Shown piece after piece: positions 1 through 13,224 of a DNA stretch of 64,000 nt. The DNA lies in the NCBI GenBank assembly GCA_964059195.1, contig CAXKWD010000006.1, positions 18,822,629 through 18,886,628 of the forward strand, read 5' to 3'. The notes beneath the pieces were generated by a model. It made no database searches, was not told the DNA's origin, and saw only the letters and a program-made list of their open reading frames with translations. The DNA is from Ectobius pallidus. Its lineage: Eukaryota > Arthropoda > Insecta > Blattodea > Ectobiidae. The number at the start of each line of letters is the position of its first letter. Positions within the stretch are counted from its first letter, which is position 1. The translations under genes and the position numbers were made by a program.

Positions 1-214
1 GCCATGTGCTGATACATTATTATGCTCAGTATAAACATAATTTATAAAGAAAATTCGACATGCATATAATTTAATTATTAAGATATGAGTACGTTTATGA
101 AACGAGCTAATGTTTTGTGAAGTAATTCATAAGAGGCTGCTTTTCTTCGACGATAATTAGCAGTGGCGGATCGTGGATGTAGGAACAGGGTGTTGCACTA
201 TTTTACGGGAATTA

Positions 215-418
215 TAATTCCTTTATTGCAACCAATGGCCATAGTATGATGAATAGAGCTCTGATGGAATATGTGGCAGGGGAAACAGAAGTACCTCGAG
301 AAAACCTGCCCTGACCCCATTTTGTCCACCATAAATTCCACATGGATCCGCCAAGATTCGATTCCGGGTCCCAGCGGTGGAAGACGAGCAATCTAACCAC
401 TCAGTCATGGGGGAGTGG
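215..418 (-). mobile_element. tRNA-derived SINE, minus strand
   Basis: Read on the minus strand, the right end has a tRNA-like head with an A-box-like TGAGTGGTTAGA and a B-box-like GGAATCGAATC (around 357-367). The body then runs about 140 bp towards the left. It is flanked by a 14-bp direct repeat, TTTTACGGGAATTA at 201-214 and TTTTACAGGAATTA at 419-432, with one mismatch, which is the expected target-site duplication of LINE-mediated retroposition. Short open frames here are coincidental. The SINE family is not identified. Confidence 0.72.
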
Positions 419-432
419 TTTTACAGGAATTA

Positions 433-1847
433 AATACATAACCAGATAATATATAAATAGTAGCTTTTCTCGTTCGGGGCTCTACCTCCAAACTCCCAGT
501 GGGGCTCTGCCTCTCTGTGTGGTTTTTTAACTGACACTTTATCGAAGATACATTCATTGTATTTAGACTGCCGTAGCCCATAATAACTACTTAGCCATAC
601 TAAACCTTTAAAAAATCTGCAGAACGACTTTAAGATTTTCTGGGGTAAACATTTAAAATTTTGAACATTCTGGAATTTTCTCGTCGGTTACACGCTAAAA
701 GCTGTCAAATTTCAGACTTCTAGCTCATGTGGAAGTGGGTCAACAATAATACCTGTAAACATTTTCGAAGTTTCTTTTTGGAGGGTAAAAAAATAACATT
801 TTGAACTTTTTGGAATTTTCCATCGGTTGTAGGCTAAAAGCTGCCAAATTTCAAGATTCTAGCTCATGGGTAAGTGGGTAAACATTAAGTTGGGTTCGTT
901 CCTCGGTACTTAATCGAATTTTTCTGAAGTAGGGAGGTCTGGAATGGGGTGTACTCAGCCTCCTGATACAAATTGAGGAGATACTTGATTGAAAAGTAGG
1001 ATGTCGGATAGTAGGCCTAGTCCCTCTAGGGATGTAGAGGCAGGGAGTTTAGTTTAGTGTCTAATAGATAGATGAAATTAGCAATATAGTGACTACATTG
1101 GCATTTGGCATCTCTGTGAGGGACTTCATAGTTCATAGCTCACGCTCTTACTTGCTTGCAGACAGCAGCCGACGCGACGTGCTCTAGCGGTGAAGACAAG
1201 AATCACGCCTTGTTCGCATACTGAAAGCGACGACGAAAACCTTTAAATCCCGGGAGTATTACCACACAGTCAAGCCTCTCGCACCCGTTACTAGCCGGCA
1301 AGATGAGGCAGCAAGTCGTGGCTTTCGGAGAGCGACGACTAACGCGCATTTACATGTTTAAATGATTTAAAATTGTCAAATATCAGGTGTAGCATGTTTT
1401 CAGTCGATAAGAACCCATCACAAAGACGATTTCGAAGTAGTTTAATAGTAGGCATATGCAGTACTATAATAAAAAATCTAAATACGAGTATTCTTACATT
1501 AAAAACTGGTCGTTGTGCAACACTGCAACATGACTGATAACACTGATAAAAAAGCTGTAGATATCTTGCATGCTGTATACCTTTTCTAATGCAGTTTTTT
1601 ATGCTGATTTCAATTCTGCAAACCTTTTGCTCTATCACGTCAGGTTTTGAAGATATCAACAAAAATTAATTTTCATTGAACACCGTTCATAAAAATCTTT
1701 ATGTAGTTTTAGTAATGTTTCATGCAACGTCATAGGCCTACATTGTTGTGTCATTTGTGAAACCAGTTATACTTAATGTAATATATCAAAATACGTTTGA
1801 TATCGCATTAATATACTTTCATTTGTTTCTTTTTATTTTTACATTAA
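433..1847. other. Gene-free stretch with a diverged direct repeat
   Basis: No coding frame resembles a known protein. The stretch holds the diverged direct repeat listed at 641-885. From about 1140 to 1320 it is richer in GC than its surroundings, with no recognisable content. The remainder is AT-rich and shows nothing I can name. Confidence 0.5.
641..885. repeat. Diverged direct repeat, two units about 140 bp apart
   Basis: Two units share the order TTTTGAAC..TGGAATTTTC, CGGTT, GCTAAAAGCTG, CAAATTTCA, CTAGCTCATG and AAGTGGGT. The first starts near 641 and the second near 781, offset about 140 bp. They differ at many positions, so this is an old tandem duplication. Confidence 0.6.
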
Positions 1848-3174
1848 GTGGATATTAAGGCTTCCAGAGGTTGTATAAATCCACCAGACCTGTTTTGCTA
1901 TGTGTATGGCTATCTGACAGACAAATCCCATCGGAAGAATTTTACACCGTGTTTTAAGAAGGCATATGAACTATACTGTACTTCGATTCAAAGGTGGATA
2001 CTGGTAAATCGTGGGCACCACAGTTTTTTCGTTTGACATGTTCATGCAACTTGCGAGGTTAGGTAAGGAAGGCGAAGGAGAATAACCAACTGGCTTTTGG
2101 AGTTACTATGATATAGCGTGAGTCAAGCAACCACACCACAGACTGTTATTTCTGTTTGGCAAATGTCACCGGATTTTCCTACAAAACTAGTACATCTATG
2201 TGAAGTATCCAGATGTTCCCACAGTTTCTAAACCAATTCCACATGATTCCATCACTTGTCCAATACCAACAGCGCCTACAAAATATACAGTTGATGAAGA
2301 AACACAAGAACAAAGTTCTCTGTCACCTCCTAGCAATGATTCGGACTCTGACTATCAACCTGGAGAGAATATCCATTTCATAAACAATGCTGAACCTTGC
2401 GACTTCGTACGGGACCTGACACTAACAATAGGGCAAGCTGAACAGCTCGGTTCACGCCTTAAAGAATTTAATTTACTTGCACCGGGACAGCAGAGATAGA
2501 AAACACCACTACATAAAGAAAAATTGGCCGTCAGAGACAGAATGCAGCCAGGAAATAAAAATGTCCATCGTGTACCGTTGATTGACCGTGACAAAGTTAC
2601 CTTGTCACCGCTTCACATCAAGCTGGGGCTCATGAAGAATTTCGTGAAGTCACTAGACGATTCAGATAGTTTTCGGTACTTGTGCAACAAGTTTCCGGAG
2701 TTGAGTTATGCAAAAGTGAAAGAAGGTGTGTTCATAGGTCCACATATAAGGAAGATATTTGCTGACGGCCACTTCCAAGATTTACTGAACGGTACTGAAA
2801 GACATGCATGGGTGTCATTCAAATCAGTCGTGGCCAATTTCCTTGGAAATTATAAATCTGGTGACTATGTGAATGTTATGAAGAATTGCATTAGTGCATA
2901 CAAACAGCTGGGTTGCAACATGTCTCTCAAAACTCATCTCTTTGATTCACATCTTGACTTCCCCGAGAACCTTGGTTCAGTCAGTGACGAACATGGTGAA
3001 CGTTTTCATCAGGACATCTCGGTAATGGAGTCATGGTATCAGGGTCGATGGAGTGCAGCAATGTTGGCTGACTACTGCTGGACGCTTCAGCGTGACACGC
3101 CAAATGCTCATCACAAACGCAAGTCTACAGCCAAGAAATTCAAACCAAACACAGCTTACATTAAGAAAATATAG
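1848..3174 (+). pseudogene. Decayed copy of an uncharacterised arthropod multicopy gene family
   Basis: Three plus-strand pieces in order match one protein family that I remember as highly multicopy in arthropod genomes, with no assigned function. The pieces are an N-terminal Cys-containing piece (1848-2036, with NPPDLFCYVYG and NFTP), a middle piece whose DCYFC..NVTG segment sits near 2137-2180 before KYPDVP (2200-2499), and a C-terminal piece (2524-3174, with LHIKLGLMKNFVK, LGNYK, DSHLDFPENLG, SDEHGERFHQDIS, MLADYCWTL). Frames change between pieces, and stops lie at 2034-2036 and 2497-2499. From memory, about 100 or more residues normally found between the second and third pieces are missing, so an internal deletion is likely. 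The 1848 start is only the limit of recognisable similarity. Function and mode of amplification are unknown to me. Confidence 0.7.
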
Positions 3175-4794
3175 CAATTTACTTTATGTGTATTATGCCT
3201 TTAACTACATATTTATGTACAGAATATGTGTCCTGTGACTCAATCGCACTATTTTCTTAGCTAACGCCATGTTCATTAGTACTCTCTGCATCAGTAAGTG
3301 TTCTAATGACATATAAATAGTTGAGTTGTATATTAAAAAACCATGGGTGATAGAGACAAATGGTTTGCATATTCTGAATCAGCACGTTTCAATTGTCTTA
3401 GAACAAGTGTTGGATACCAAGATACCCTCCGATTCTAATTTTTTATTTTTCAGTGTAATTGGTCTAATTGTTTAAATTTTGACATTTTAGATTCACTCAA
3501 ACAAACGGCAACGAGCCTAAAATGCCTTTCGCGTCAGCTGATTATCGTACTTCTAAGTCTTCTATGAGAGATGGCAGGCCATGTCGTCGATCCATGTTCG
3601 ATAATAATCGATACCACACCGATATCGGAATAAAAACCAGTTTCGAAATGAGTGTCATTCAGATATCGTTACGTCACACGTAATAACCGCATATTAGTAC
3701 GGTCGAACAAAAAATGTTGAAAACTGATGTAAGATTAATGATCACTGATCACTTACTGTAGTTATATATTTAATAATCTGTAAAGTGTGCCAGTGGTGAT
3801 GAATCAAACAGAATTAAACGTGACGTAGGAGACTGCGTCATCACCAAATGAATTCGTCATGAGTTAACAGGGATTCGACCCACAGCCCCACGAGTGGATC
3901 GCAAGTGGTTTAATCATTGGGGCATGACGCAACGTTTAACAGCGAAATTATGCATAATTGACATCTATAGCTTTTTGATAGCCTGAGCACCAATCTTGGG
4001 AAGCTTATTGTTTGTACAGACCAGTAAACTCATGCATAACTTTCACACTTCTGCCCTCTCCCCTATTTTGACAAGAGCTCAGGAAGAAGGGAATTCAGCT
4101 AAGTGATTAGTTACCCTTATACATCTCTTTAATATATGTACAGATTGCACTCGAAAGTAATAATAAGATTCACTGAACAAGTACGTTATAGCTTTTTTTG
4201 CACGACTTAACTAATTAGTGGTACTTACGAATGTTGTTGCCGTGGATCCTAAGTTGACATTCCCACACGCAATCTTGTTGCTATGTGCGGTAAGAGTTTC
4301 CGTGCTGTTATGAATTTACTTACGCCACACCTCAATACAAGCCTTTATGGACAAGGCCCCACCAGAACAAATATTCGGTTCGCATAACAACAAACACATG
4401 CGAATCACTTTCTGAAATAAACAGCTATCTTCAATAGTGTATATGCATAATATTTTCAGGTAATATCTCAATTAATATAATTAATATATTAAATAAATAT
4501 ATTTAATAAATAATCATCGTGCAAAAAATAGCATGCAATAGCCGTGCCGTAAGCGCATAACGGATCTCGGAAATTGAAATAAACTCGACGCAAGCGCCTC
4601 GTTTTTTCAAACTCTTTCCTCGATCCGTATGCACCACTTACGGCACTTGTATCGCAATATACTATAGTGCGGCCGTACAGGTTAGGACAGGAGTACAGTG
4701 AATCACCAACAAGCTGTAAACAGTGAATACTTAAAAAAAAGTATGCCCAAGGGTCTTTAAAATGCATTGTATGCTGCTAACATTAAAATTTGGC
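3175..4794. other. Gene-free stretch with a possible SINE fragment
   Basis: There is no convincing coding frame. On the minus strand around 3840-3940 a B-box-like GGGTCGAATCCC lies in a tRNA-like context, which may be a SINE remnant, but I could not find a good A box or a target-site duplication. The rest is AT-rich and unassigned. Confidence 0.4.
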
Positions 4795-5121
4795 GTAGTT
4801 TTCCTGAGGATTCAATAAATTTACGGACCATAGAGAAGTTAACAGTTCGATTTAGTGATATTTTAAAACATATTTTAAACTTGAGCCATTCATAATTTAT
4901 ATTAAACTAAAATTAAGGTTTAATTAATTCTACTTTTCGAGTTGATTTGTTGAATGAGGTAGTTTTCCTGTGGATTCAATAAATTTACGGACCATAGAGA
5001 AGTTAACAGTTCGATTTAGTGATATTTAAAACATATTTTAAACTTGAGCCATTCATAATTTATATTAAACTAAAATTAAGGTTTAATTAATTCTACTTTT
5101 CGAGTTGATCTGTCGAATGAG
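4795..5121. repeat. Tandem duplication, 2 x about 164 bp
   Basis: The unit starts GTAGTTTTCCTG at 4795 and again at 4959. The copies are nearly identical through CGAGTTGAT..GAATGAGGTA, differing at only a few positions plus one base of homopolymer length. This is a recent local tandem duplication with no coding content. Confidence 0.9.
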
Positions 5122-5357
5122 GTAAGCACTGTATAATCCCTATTAATTACCTTTTGTTTAGTTGTTAAGAATTGCTCCCCTAGGGAGCTTTGGATCGAGA
5201 TATCGAAATGTACATTTTGTTCTACTTTAAAATAAAGCATTTCAAATGAATATTTTAGCTTAAATAGTTATTGAACTAATCGGCATGCAAACTAGCAAGA
5301 CCGCAAAAAAAAAAAAAAAAATCGATTGTCACCTTAGTCGTACATATTGATCTTGAC

Positions 5358-5634
5358 CAGCAGTTCCCAACCGGTGGGTCGTGACCCACTAGTGGGTCGC
5401 GGAAGGTTACAGGTGGGTCGCGACTCGATCCTAAAACTATCAGAAACCATCAAATAAACCATCACAAAAGATAAAAATCGAAACAAATGAAATTCAACAA
5501 CATTTTGGATGGAAACGAGGACAGTATATCCAACCATATCCGTAACTGCATTGAGGTTTCTGATGGTATTCACCACTTCGTATTTACGTGAACGTACTTT
5601 TTCAACTTTGGTTTTCCTAAAAAAAAAAAAAAAA

Positions 5635-5676
<42 letters not shown>

Positions 5677-6202
5677 CAGAAATCAACTTAATGTTGGAAG
5701 TTACTTACGATTAAAAATATCTCATTCAATCCTGACATTGACGTGTTAGTTCAATTGAAACAGTCCCAAAAATTTCATTAATATAGTATTCTTACTTAAA
5801 AACACTAATTTTGCCTGAAAATTATAATGGTCTTTATGTACTTTTATAATTGTACTTTTTATCTTCACCTAGGAACACTTGTTAGTGAGTATGAAACCAC
5901 TTGTTGCATATATTACAAACATATATCTATTGTTAAATAAATAACTGTTTTGCTACAAAATGCTTATATTTTGTCAACCGTTTTCAAATAAGAACACAAA
6001 TTGTTTATCAATAATCAATCTGTATCGTCAAAAAAACATATATAAGGTTATATATATATTTGCAATATTTGATGGTAAATTATATATACGGTACATAAGG
6101 AAGGGATGCGATACAAATAAGGTTTTTTACTCCACCATGGGCCGTGGAGGTATTCCGATAAGGAAAGGTGGGTCTCCAGCTGAAAAAGGTTGTGAACCAC
6201 TG
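5358..6202 (-). mobile_element. Non-autonomous hAT element, copy 1
   Basis: Ends are CAGCAGTTCCCAACC on the left and the complement of CAGTGGTTCACAACC on the right. The element is flanked by 8-bp repeats ATCTTGAC (5350-5357) and ATCTAGAC (6203-6210). An 8-bp duplication and CAG..CTG ends fit the hAT superfamily. The right end, read on the minus strand, matches the left end of the copy at 18008-18487, so the two lie in opposite orientation. A poly(A) and (TAA)n run at 5619-5675 accounts for some of the extra length. No transposase is present. Confidence 0.85.
5619..5675. repeat. Poly(A) followed by (TAA)n microsatellite
   Basis: A run of about 18 A is followed by about 13 AAT/TAA triplets inside the hAT element at 5358-6202. 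The open frame across it is low-complexity. Confidence 0.95.
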
Positions 6203-9200
6203 ATCTAGACAACAAAAATAAAGTAGGCCGTGATTATTATTTTAAGAAAGTCCACAAGATGATATAACGTTGTTATAATGTCACAAGTGCCTATTTCTGT
6301 GAGAACACATCCATAGCTCAGTATAACACTGACATCCAGGCAAAGGAAATCCATTGGGCAGCTCCTTCAGTTTCTAACGAGATGGATATCACTGTAACTG
6401 TAGAGGAATAAGACACAGAAGTCATTATTCATTTAAAAGTGATGAACTTAAATAGAAATAACAATCTCTCGTGCATCTCAATTCCAAATCTTTTGAAATG
6501 ATTGTTCACTACTTATTCGTTTTGCAGGGAAAGAACAAGTTTTGTGTTTGTTTGTTAAACAGATTTATTATTCTACATTCCTTACTCATAGGAAGCTTTT
6601 GTTATTACCCTCAAGTACTGTAGACAGTATTGGGGACTAGCTACACATCAGATTGTAAACAACTGTAATAAGTATCTTATAAAACAAACATAAAGGTCCT
6701 TTTGGCAACCTTGACACAATACATAGTCCTAGCGTCCCTCAGAAAGCGGTAACACTTTTGCCTTACAGAATATTCGATCAGCCTTTTAATAAAATATACA
6801 GTCACAACTGTAGGCACCTGTGTTTGGACATAACGAACTCTTATTTACTTTTCATCTCCACTCAATAATTTAATTCCATTAATCAAACACTCTGTTGGAT
6901 TCAGTATTTTAATTAAAGCTATAGATTTCTATTCTGTAAACAATAATTCGAGATATTCATTTTCCACATCCTACAGATACGTCCGCAGTGCCGTGTTCAT
7001 TTTTCAATTATTAATCTTCACTACAGCTTCAGATTACACACATAAAAGCATACTTTTATTGGGTCATCAACTACAGGCCTAGTATAAAGCAACATGGTTG
7101 ACTCATTCTCTCACATTAATGTTAACCACTTCCAGATGAGACGGTGGCTTGTATCTCTCAGCCTGTAACTGGCGGAAAAAATATATAAAAAATTCATTTT
7201 TTTATATTTTCACCAAAAAATAAAATAGCTGACACTAATTTCGAAATAGTGGAAGACTATTATATTTCAGGTTTATATTGGGTAAACAATAGGTCCTACC
7301 ATAAAGATTTCACCAGCAGTAAATAATTTTCGCAAATCCACAAGATTGGTCCTAAGACTGTTTTTTGTGTCTCCATCGGTTATATCTTGGATAGAGTTAG
7401 ATTTTCTATTTCAGGTAAATTTTCGTAATTTCCACCAATTATTTAATTTCTTTACATACGTAGAGGTCAGTTAGCCTTATCAAACTTGACAGGCCTATTT
7501 GGCATAATTATCCAACTGCCTTCAAATGCAATGCTTCTAGCTGCCTTATTAGTAGTCAAAGTACTGTGTAGTCACTCACTTATGTAATGTTTCCAGATCA
7601 ACTGGAAACGTGAAATTTAGGTTTAGCAAAGTAACCAACGGGAAAATTCTAAAAAGTGCTACTTTTGTATTTATAAACCCAAAAAGTCAAAATAATGCCT
7701 AGCTATTATATACATTGCCCAGGAAAAGTGCAAAACACATTTTTAAAAATTCCCAGGCATTTAAATAAATCCTCAATTTCAAACTTTACTGATAACATGT
7801 TGTTTTACATGGTATTTATTGTGATGAGACACAAAAAAATTAATATGAGAATGCATGTGTCCACTCAATCCCAAATGTTTGTTAGCGTTGTGTCCATTCG
7901 TTACTTTAATGATGAGTTTTAATTGTCTCGACGCACTGAGATTATCAACTCCGTACTTGAAAGCTGAAGTAATTATACACAGAATAGTAAAATCAAGAGA
8001 CCTCTTCAAAACAACGGGTCATTATTTTTGACCTCCAACAAAAAATGCACACTTTTAATTAGAAAATCTCTTCCCGTCGAGACTGAGGTCACTTGTCCCA
8101 ATGTTATAAACAATTTGTAAATGGATATTTACGGATGAAAACCTGGCATGGAGCAATTAAAATACAAGTTCAGATAAAATAAACAGCCCAGTTACATACA
8201 GCCTAATTTCTCTAGTGTAAAATCCACCATGGGGATATACAAGAGTTATTACAACAAATTTACGGAACAAACCTCGACGCATTGTATTTATTAATACTGA
8301 ATTTGATACTTCATCAACTCCAATGAATCGATTTCAACGATATTTCAAGTATGAATTTTAATATAATTTTGTTCCTCATTATTTACAATGCAAACTTACT
8401 TCATAAAAATTATAAAATTAGTGTGAATTAAATTAATTCGTATTGTTGGTAGTGTAGTTTGCCATCATGCTGGGGAACAAATGATCCAGTAAATACTGTG
8501 TTAACGTGCTTAGCTTGGGCATTCATTTTATTAATGTATATAATTTTAACCTGGTGGAGTTAAGGCCAACTGACTTAACTCGACGAAGTCTACAAGTAAA
8601 GATAAGTTTGCAAGTTTAATACATTATTGATATGACAAAACTAGGTACAGAGGAAATGCAAGTACTATTAAAACAAAATTCTCCGGCTCGCACCTGGGGT
8701 ATGACGACATGCATATTGCAATCGGACTTACACGAGGAAGGAAGGTTTATTCAGGATATAGTAATACCCCAATGCCGCCAGTGCTTTTCTTGCGTTGTGT
8801 CGCCAGATGAATTTCTCAGACTAACTTTTCTTTACTTTATTTACTTTGGGAGCTTGAAAGAAGAAGATGGTAATGTTGTATCTAATATGGTTTAGTTTAA
8901 ATGTTTCAAGGACTGCAATTTTATTCAGTATTTTTCTTCTTAACTGCCTGTTACATGTATTGTAAAGTTTTCTGTTGACACATGGCAACATCTCACACTA
9001 CATTATATTTACTTTCTACGCAACATTTTATTCCTACAAGAAATATAATTATACACTGAGATATGATTTTGTACAGATACTCTGCTAGAATTGTTTGCTT
9101 AAATGTTTTATTAAATATTAAGATACCATGATACTGGATAATGAAATTATATGGATTGACGACATTCGACAGATTTGAATAAGTGCAGTCGATAGTTGCT

Positions 9201-9577
9201 TTGCAGTTATAAAGTGTAAATATTGACCATGTCTAACACAGTAACTGATTTTTACTTACTACGCAACCATTGTGCAAATCGTGTGATGCAGCATAAAGTT
9301 AACTTATATTGGAGTTGGTGGGGTCAGTAAGCGAATATTTTTAATGTATAGGGAAACAGTTGTACATTTCTGAGTTTTCTTACTACTTGAAAATACAATT
9401 TTACTGGTGATGGTGTGTTCTATGATAACTAACATATTTTACAGTCTACGTACGGTTCAGAAAGTTGAGAGATATCATCATTTTCATTAGACACTAGAAC
9501 TTCTTTTTGTTTAGACTTGTGTTGCACTTGTGTAATATAATACCTCTACTGCAGGTAAGAGAACCATTCGTTTCAGT
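6203..9577. other. 3.4 kb of AT-rich DNA without recognisable content
   Basis: Open frames are short and none resembles a protein I know. The longest, 8632-8895 on the plus strand (87 codons, six Cys), has no recognisable motif and no supporting context. No inverted repeat with target-site duplication was found. Confidence 0.5.
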
Positions 9578-9591
9578 AATTATGACATCTT

Positions 9592-10046
9592 TCTTTCTTT
9601 CTTTCTTTTTCGTAGTTTTACCTCTCCCTTTTAGGATTTAAGCGACCCAAGCCGCCCGGGCCTTACAGGGCCGCGACCTGTCGGGAGAGGGATTACCTTT
9701 GGATCACATACATACTTTTTGACCAGACAAGGGCATGGAGGGCCTCCCCGGATGAGTGATCAGCCCAATGCCGGGGCCACCTCCGAGACAACACGAACAC
9801 ATAGGACGATACACACCAATCACACACACACTCACTCAGAACAAGGCGAGGATGAGGATGAAGATGATAATGACGGTCAGATGATATCCGGGGACCACAA
9901 GGGCCTAAAGTTACCTGACATTTGTCTCATAGGTGAGGGAAAACCCCGGAAAAACCCTCACCTAGGTAACTTGTCCCGACCAGGAATCGAACCCGGGCCC
10001 GCTGCGTGAGAGGATTGGACGCATCCCCTGAGCCACAGCGGTGGAC
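9592..10046 (-). mobile_element. tRNA-derived SINE, minus strand, 455 bp
   Basis: A perfect 14-bp target-site duplication, AATTATGACATCTT, flanks it at 9578-9591 and 10047-10060. On the minus strand the head at the right end has an A-box-like TGGCTCAGGGGAT and a B-box GGTTCGATTCC within a tRNA-like stretch at about 9975-10045. The body ends at the left in a (CTTT)n run, which is an (AAAG)n tail on the element strand. The 96-codon open frame at 9719-10009 runs antisense to it and is not a gene. Confidence 0.88.
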
Positions 10047-10060
10047 AATTATGACATCTT

Positions 10061-11884
10061 ATGAAAAAGTATTTAATAGTAGCAATTTTATGTATAACTT
10101 TTAATTATAACCTCCAGTGGTTCCTCACTTACCTCAGGTATAAAAGTCACAATGCTAATGATTTCATGTGCGGTGTAGTTCAGAAGATCGTTCCTTACCT
10201 AAAGTTATGCTGGACGTTGATCTTGACTACAAACTTTTGGCACCACTTACACAAGATAAATATTGCTTCAGGGAATAAATTAGCAGTACGAGGCGCAATT
10301 GGTTCAACACCCCTTTGAATATAAATGGGATCAATATCCCATTTTCTTCATCAGTGGGGCTAGACCATTGTTGCGCCGATCACCTCAATTAGGCTTACTT
10401 TCACAAGTTAGTTGTTACCGGAAGTTTCAAATGCATCATGATATTTCAGCGGACTTCACTGATACAGGCCTACTGTAAATACAGCGCCACCGTTAGAACA
10501 CGGATATTGGCTGCGTCAAGCAGTAAATAGCTGTTAATATGTAAGAGAAGCAGATTGGTGTATTGGATGAAGTCAGTAGGCTCTATCGCCTTCATGGGAA
10601 TTTCCTTCCCCAGTCTTTAATTTAACGCATCTGTTCCATCTCTTTAGTTATCCCAGTGTTTGCGTTGCGCAGGTGAACCTGAATTTAATTGTGTAATGTA
10701 ATTTGAATGTCATTATAAGAAGTCTCTTCATTATTCGAAGATCTTTTCTGGTTCATGGAACATTAGCAACGCCCGTTCTGACTCTTTAATCTAGTTTTTC
10801 AAAATCCGTCCAAAAGAAAAGGAGTAAAAGAGAAGGAAGCCCTTTAGATATCTTACTTCTCTCTTGTCCTCCTTTATTCCTACTTTTCTATTCTGGATGT
10901 AAGTTTTGTATAAAAGAAGTAAAACATTCCAAATTCGTAGTCGCTGTTCTATTCTTCAAAGCGGGGCGAAATCTGAATTTGCAATCATGTTTTGTGAGAC
11001 AAGGGATAGGTATGGACTGTATAAAATGTTTTAAATTTATCTTTACAACTCAATGAATAATGTAAGTTGGGCTATGGAAACAGAATAATCTTGTGACTAC
11101 AGTTTACAGATCTAGGTACAAACGTAACTGAAAGCATTAGAGACAGTTTTCTATTTTCCGGTTTTAATATTGTTGAGGACTACTTCTGGATGATCATTGG
11201 CATCAGAGGCATCATGTAAGCCGCAATAATAATCCATACTGACAAATTATTTTAAATTGTCTTCGTCAAAAAAAAAATTAATTTACAAAATACCAATGAC
11301 AATAATTGTACTACACTGGTATAAAATCAGGTTTGTTATATTTTGGTTTCATGTCGCGAAACCCGAGATTTCGAGCTGCTTTCGAGAATTCGCTGAACTT
11401 GATATTGAAGACTACGCGTCTTACAACAAGTTGTACATATCTTTATTGTATTATGCTATTTGCTTGAAAGAGAATCTCAAAATGGACTAATTTTTCTTGG
11501 CGTGGAATTATCTAGTCGAATACCACTTGTGTTGATTCAATTTGACTGACTAATAAGATGACACGTGTAGAATCTTCTCACTCCGTACAACTGGAATTGC
11601 ACAAATATGCCGATTGCTCATCATTAAGATATTTTTGCCTCCAAAACCAAAGGGAGGGCACGCAGTATTTTACATTGTTTGACGTGCAAACGTCCGGTCT
11701 TGCTAGAACCGCATGTAACGGAAATACGTGAAATATGAGCAAATGAATGATATGCTTATTTTTCGAGAGGGGGCAGAGGAACAGGTGATATGCCTGTGGC
11801 CTCAACAGCCCTCGGAAGGGAACTAAGGTATTACTTGGACGTGAAAGAACTTGGATTTAAGTGCAGAGAGTTGATTTGTCTTGG
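10061..11884. other. Gene-free stretch with an imperfect palindrome
   Basis: No coding frame is recognised. At about 10,292-10,376 there is a nested imperfect palindrome: outer arms GGCGCAATTGGT and ACCATTGTTGCGCC, and an inner hairpin AAATGGGAT-CAAT-ATCCCATTT. It could be a tiny foldback or chance. Nothing else is assignable. Confidence 0.4.
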
Positions 11885-12050
11885 AGTTCTTTAACATTTC
11901 GACAGGACACCCGCGGTTTACAGTCTCTCCCAGAGGACTTCGTGCTCAGAAATTATACATCCTGAAGAATCCATTTACCACGAGGTTACCTTCGAATCCA
12001 GAGGTGGGCATTACCTCTACACCACCGCGGCCGAGATGTGTTAAAATACC
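11885..12050 (-). mobile_element. tRNA-derived SINE remnant, minus strand
   Basis: On the minus strand, GGTGGTGTAGAGGTAAT (12010-12026) resembles a tRNA A box and GGATTCGAAGG (around 11990-12000) a B box, spaced as in a tRNA. The flanking body has no known function. A related head recurs at 13,290-13,335. I could not define a target-site duplication, so the borders are approximate. Confidence 0.5.
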
Positions 12051-12303
12051 GGTACAGCTATATTAATTTTAAAATATTAGCTAAATAGTGTACTCTAACC
12101 TACGGAACAGAGCGTACATACTGGATTTTATAATTATTGAATGCATGAAAGAAGTGCTTTATTAATACCAAAATAAAATAACTATATATACCGTGTTCCA
12201 AAATGATGGGTGGTGTTTCAAAGTTGTTTAATTTCTCTTACTTGCAATATAGAAGAACAAACCTTACATGGGATTAAATAGAAGCTATCCGAATTTCATA
12301 CTA

Positions 12304-13172
12304 TCTCTATATATATAAGAGGCTTTGTCATGACTGACCGACTGAAGTAATGACAGAGAAGAACGCAGAGCCTAAACTATAATAGATAGGGACTTGGAAT
12401 TTTGACAGTACCTTCGTTTCATAATGTAAGTGCTCACAATGAAAGGAGTTTGCAAAATTTTGATTTTACATGCCAAAAATTAAATGTTTTTGAGAATACT
12501 TAATCCCTTTTTACACAGAATTATCAAATCCAAATCACAGTTCCCATGACAACAGTGTATTGCTGGCATTGGTTTCAGGTGGGTTTGGAAATAAATGAAA
12601 TGGGAGTTTAACAAATTAGAGAAGTTATCAATATATTTCATGTTATAAAGAAATATTAAAGAATGAAATCCACGAAAATAATGCAGTCACGTAACTTTCT
12701 CTACCCTGGACATAGACGAAGCAATACCAGGTATGGTAATGTGTATATTATTATATCGCAGGTTTTTGGAGAGAGAAGTATGAAAGTGATATTGCACTTC
12801 TGTTTAAATTGATCCCCAAAACGGTTTTATGGTAACATGAGAGTGAGAAATAAAATATTCAGCAAAAAACAATACAATTTTATGTTACCGGAAATTCTAT
12901 TTCTTCTTATTTGAACCCCTACCAGGCTGTTTCTTCTTATTTGAACCCCTACCAGGCTTGCTGTATGCAAGCGATGGAATAATAAATTCTACATTCTTTA
13001 TGGGCCATAGAGCGTTTTCTGAGGGGATAGTTTCAGTGTGATAAGTCGCTCTTCTTATGTGAAATCCTAAAGCCTATATAATGACCTATAATTTATAAAT
13101 CGAAAGTCCTTTATAAGATAATTTCCAATTACAAAATAAAAAACCCGGGCGATACCGGGCCTTTTAAGCTAG
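12304..13172 (+). mobile_element. Non-autonomous Helitron, copy 1
   Basis: It starts TCTCTATATATATAAGAGGC after an A, and ends in CTAG followed by T, with a GC-rich hairpin (CCCGGGCGATACCGGG) 10-12 bp before the end. These are the TC..CTRR termini, 3' hairpin and A/T insertion site of Helitrons, and no target-site duplication is expected. It aligns throughout with the copy at 19187-20018. A 30-bp segment is tandemly duplicated at about 12,900-12,958. It carries no Rep/helicase frame. Confidence 0.85.
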
Positions 13173-13224
13173 TGCCATATAAATGTTCAATACGAGCACA
13201 ATTCATCACACGGCAGACATCTAG

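Noticed and set aside
8632..8895. 87-codon frame with six Cys as a host exon
   Set aside because: There is no recognisable domain, promoter or neighbouring exon with matching splice sites. Length is within chance for 64 kb.
9719..10009. 96-codon Asp/Glu-rich open frame
   Set aside because: It lies entirely inside a SINE defined by a perfect 14-bp target-site duplication, and runs antisense to it.
9975..10046. A functional tRNA gene
   Set aside because: The A and B boxes belong to a SINE head. The acceptor stem does not close and the SINE body follows.
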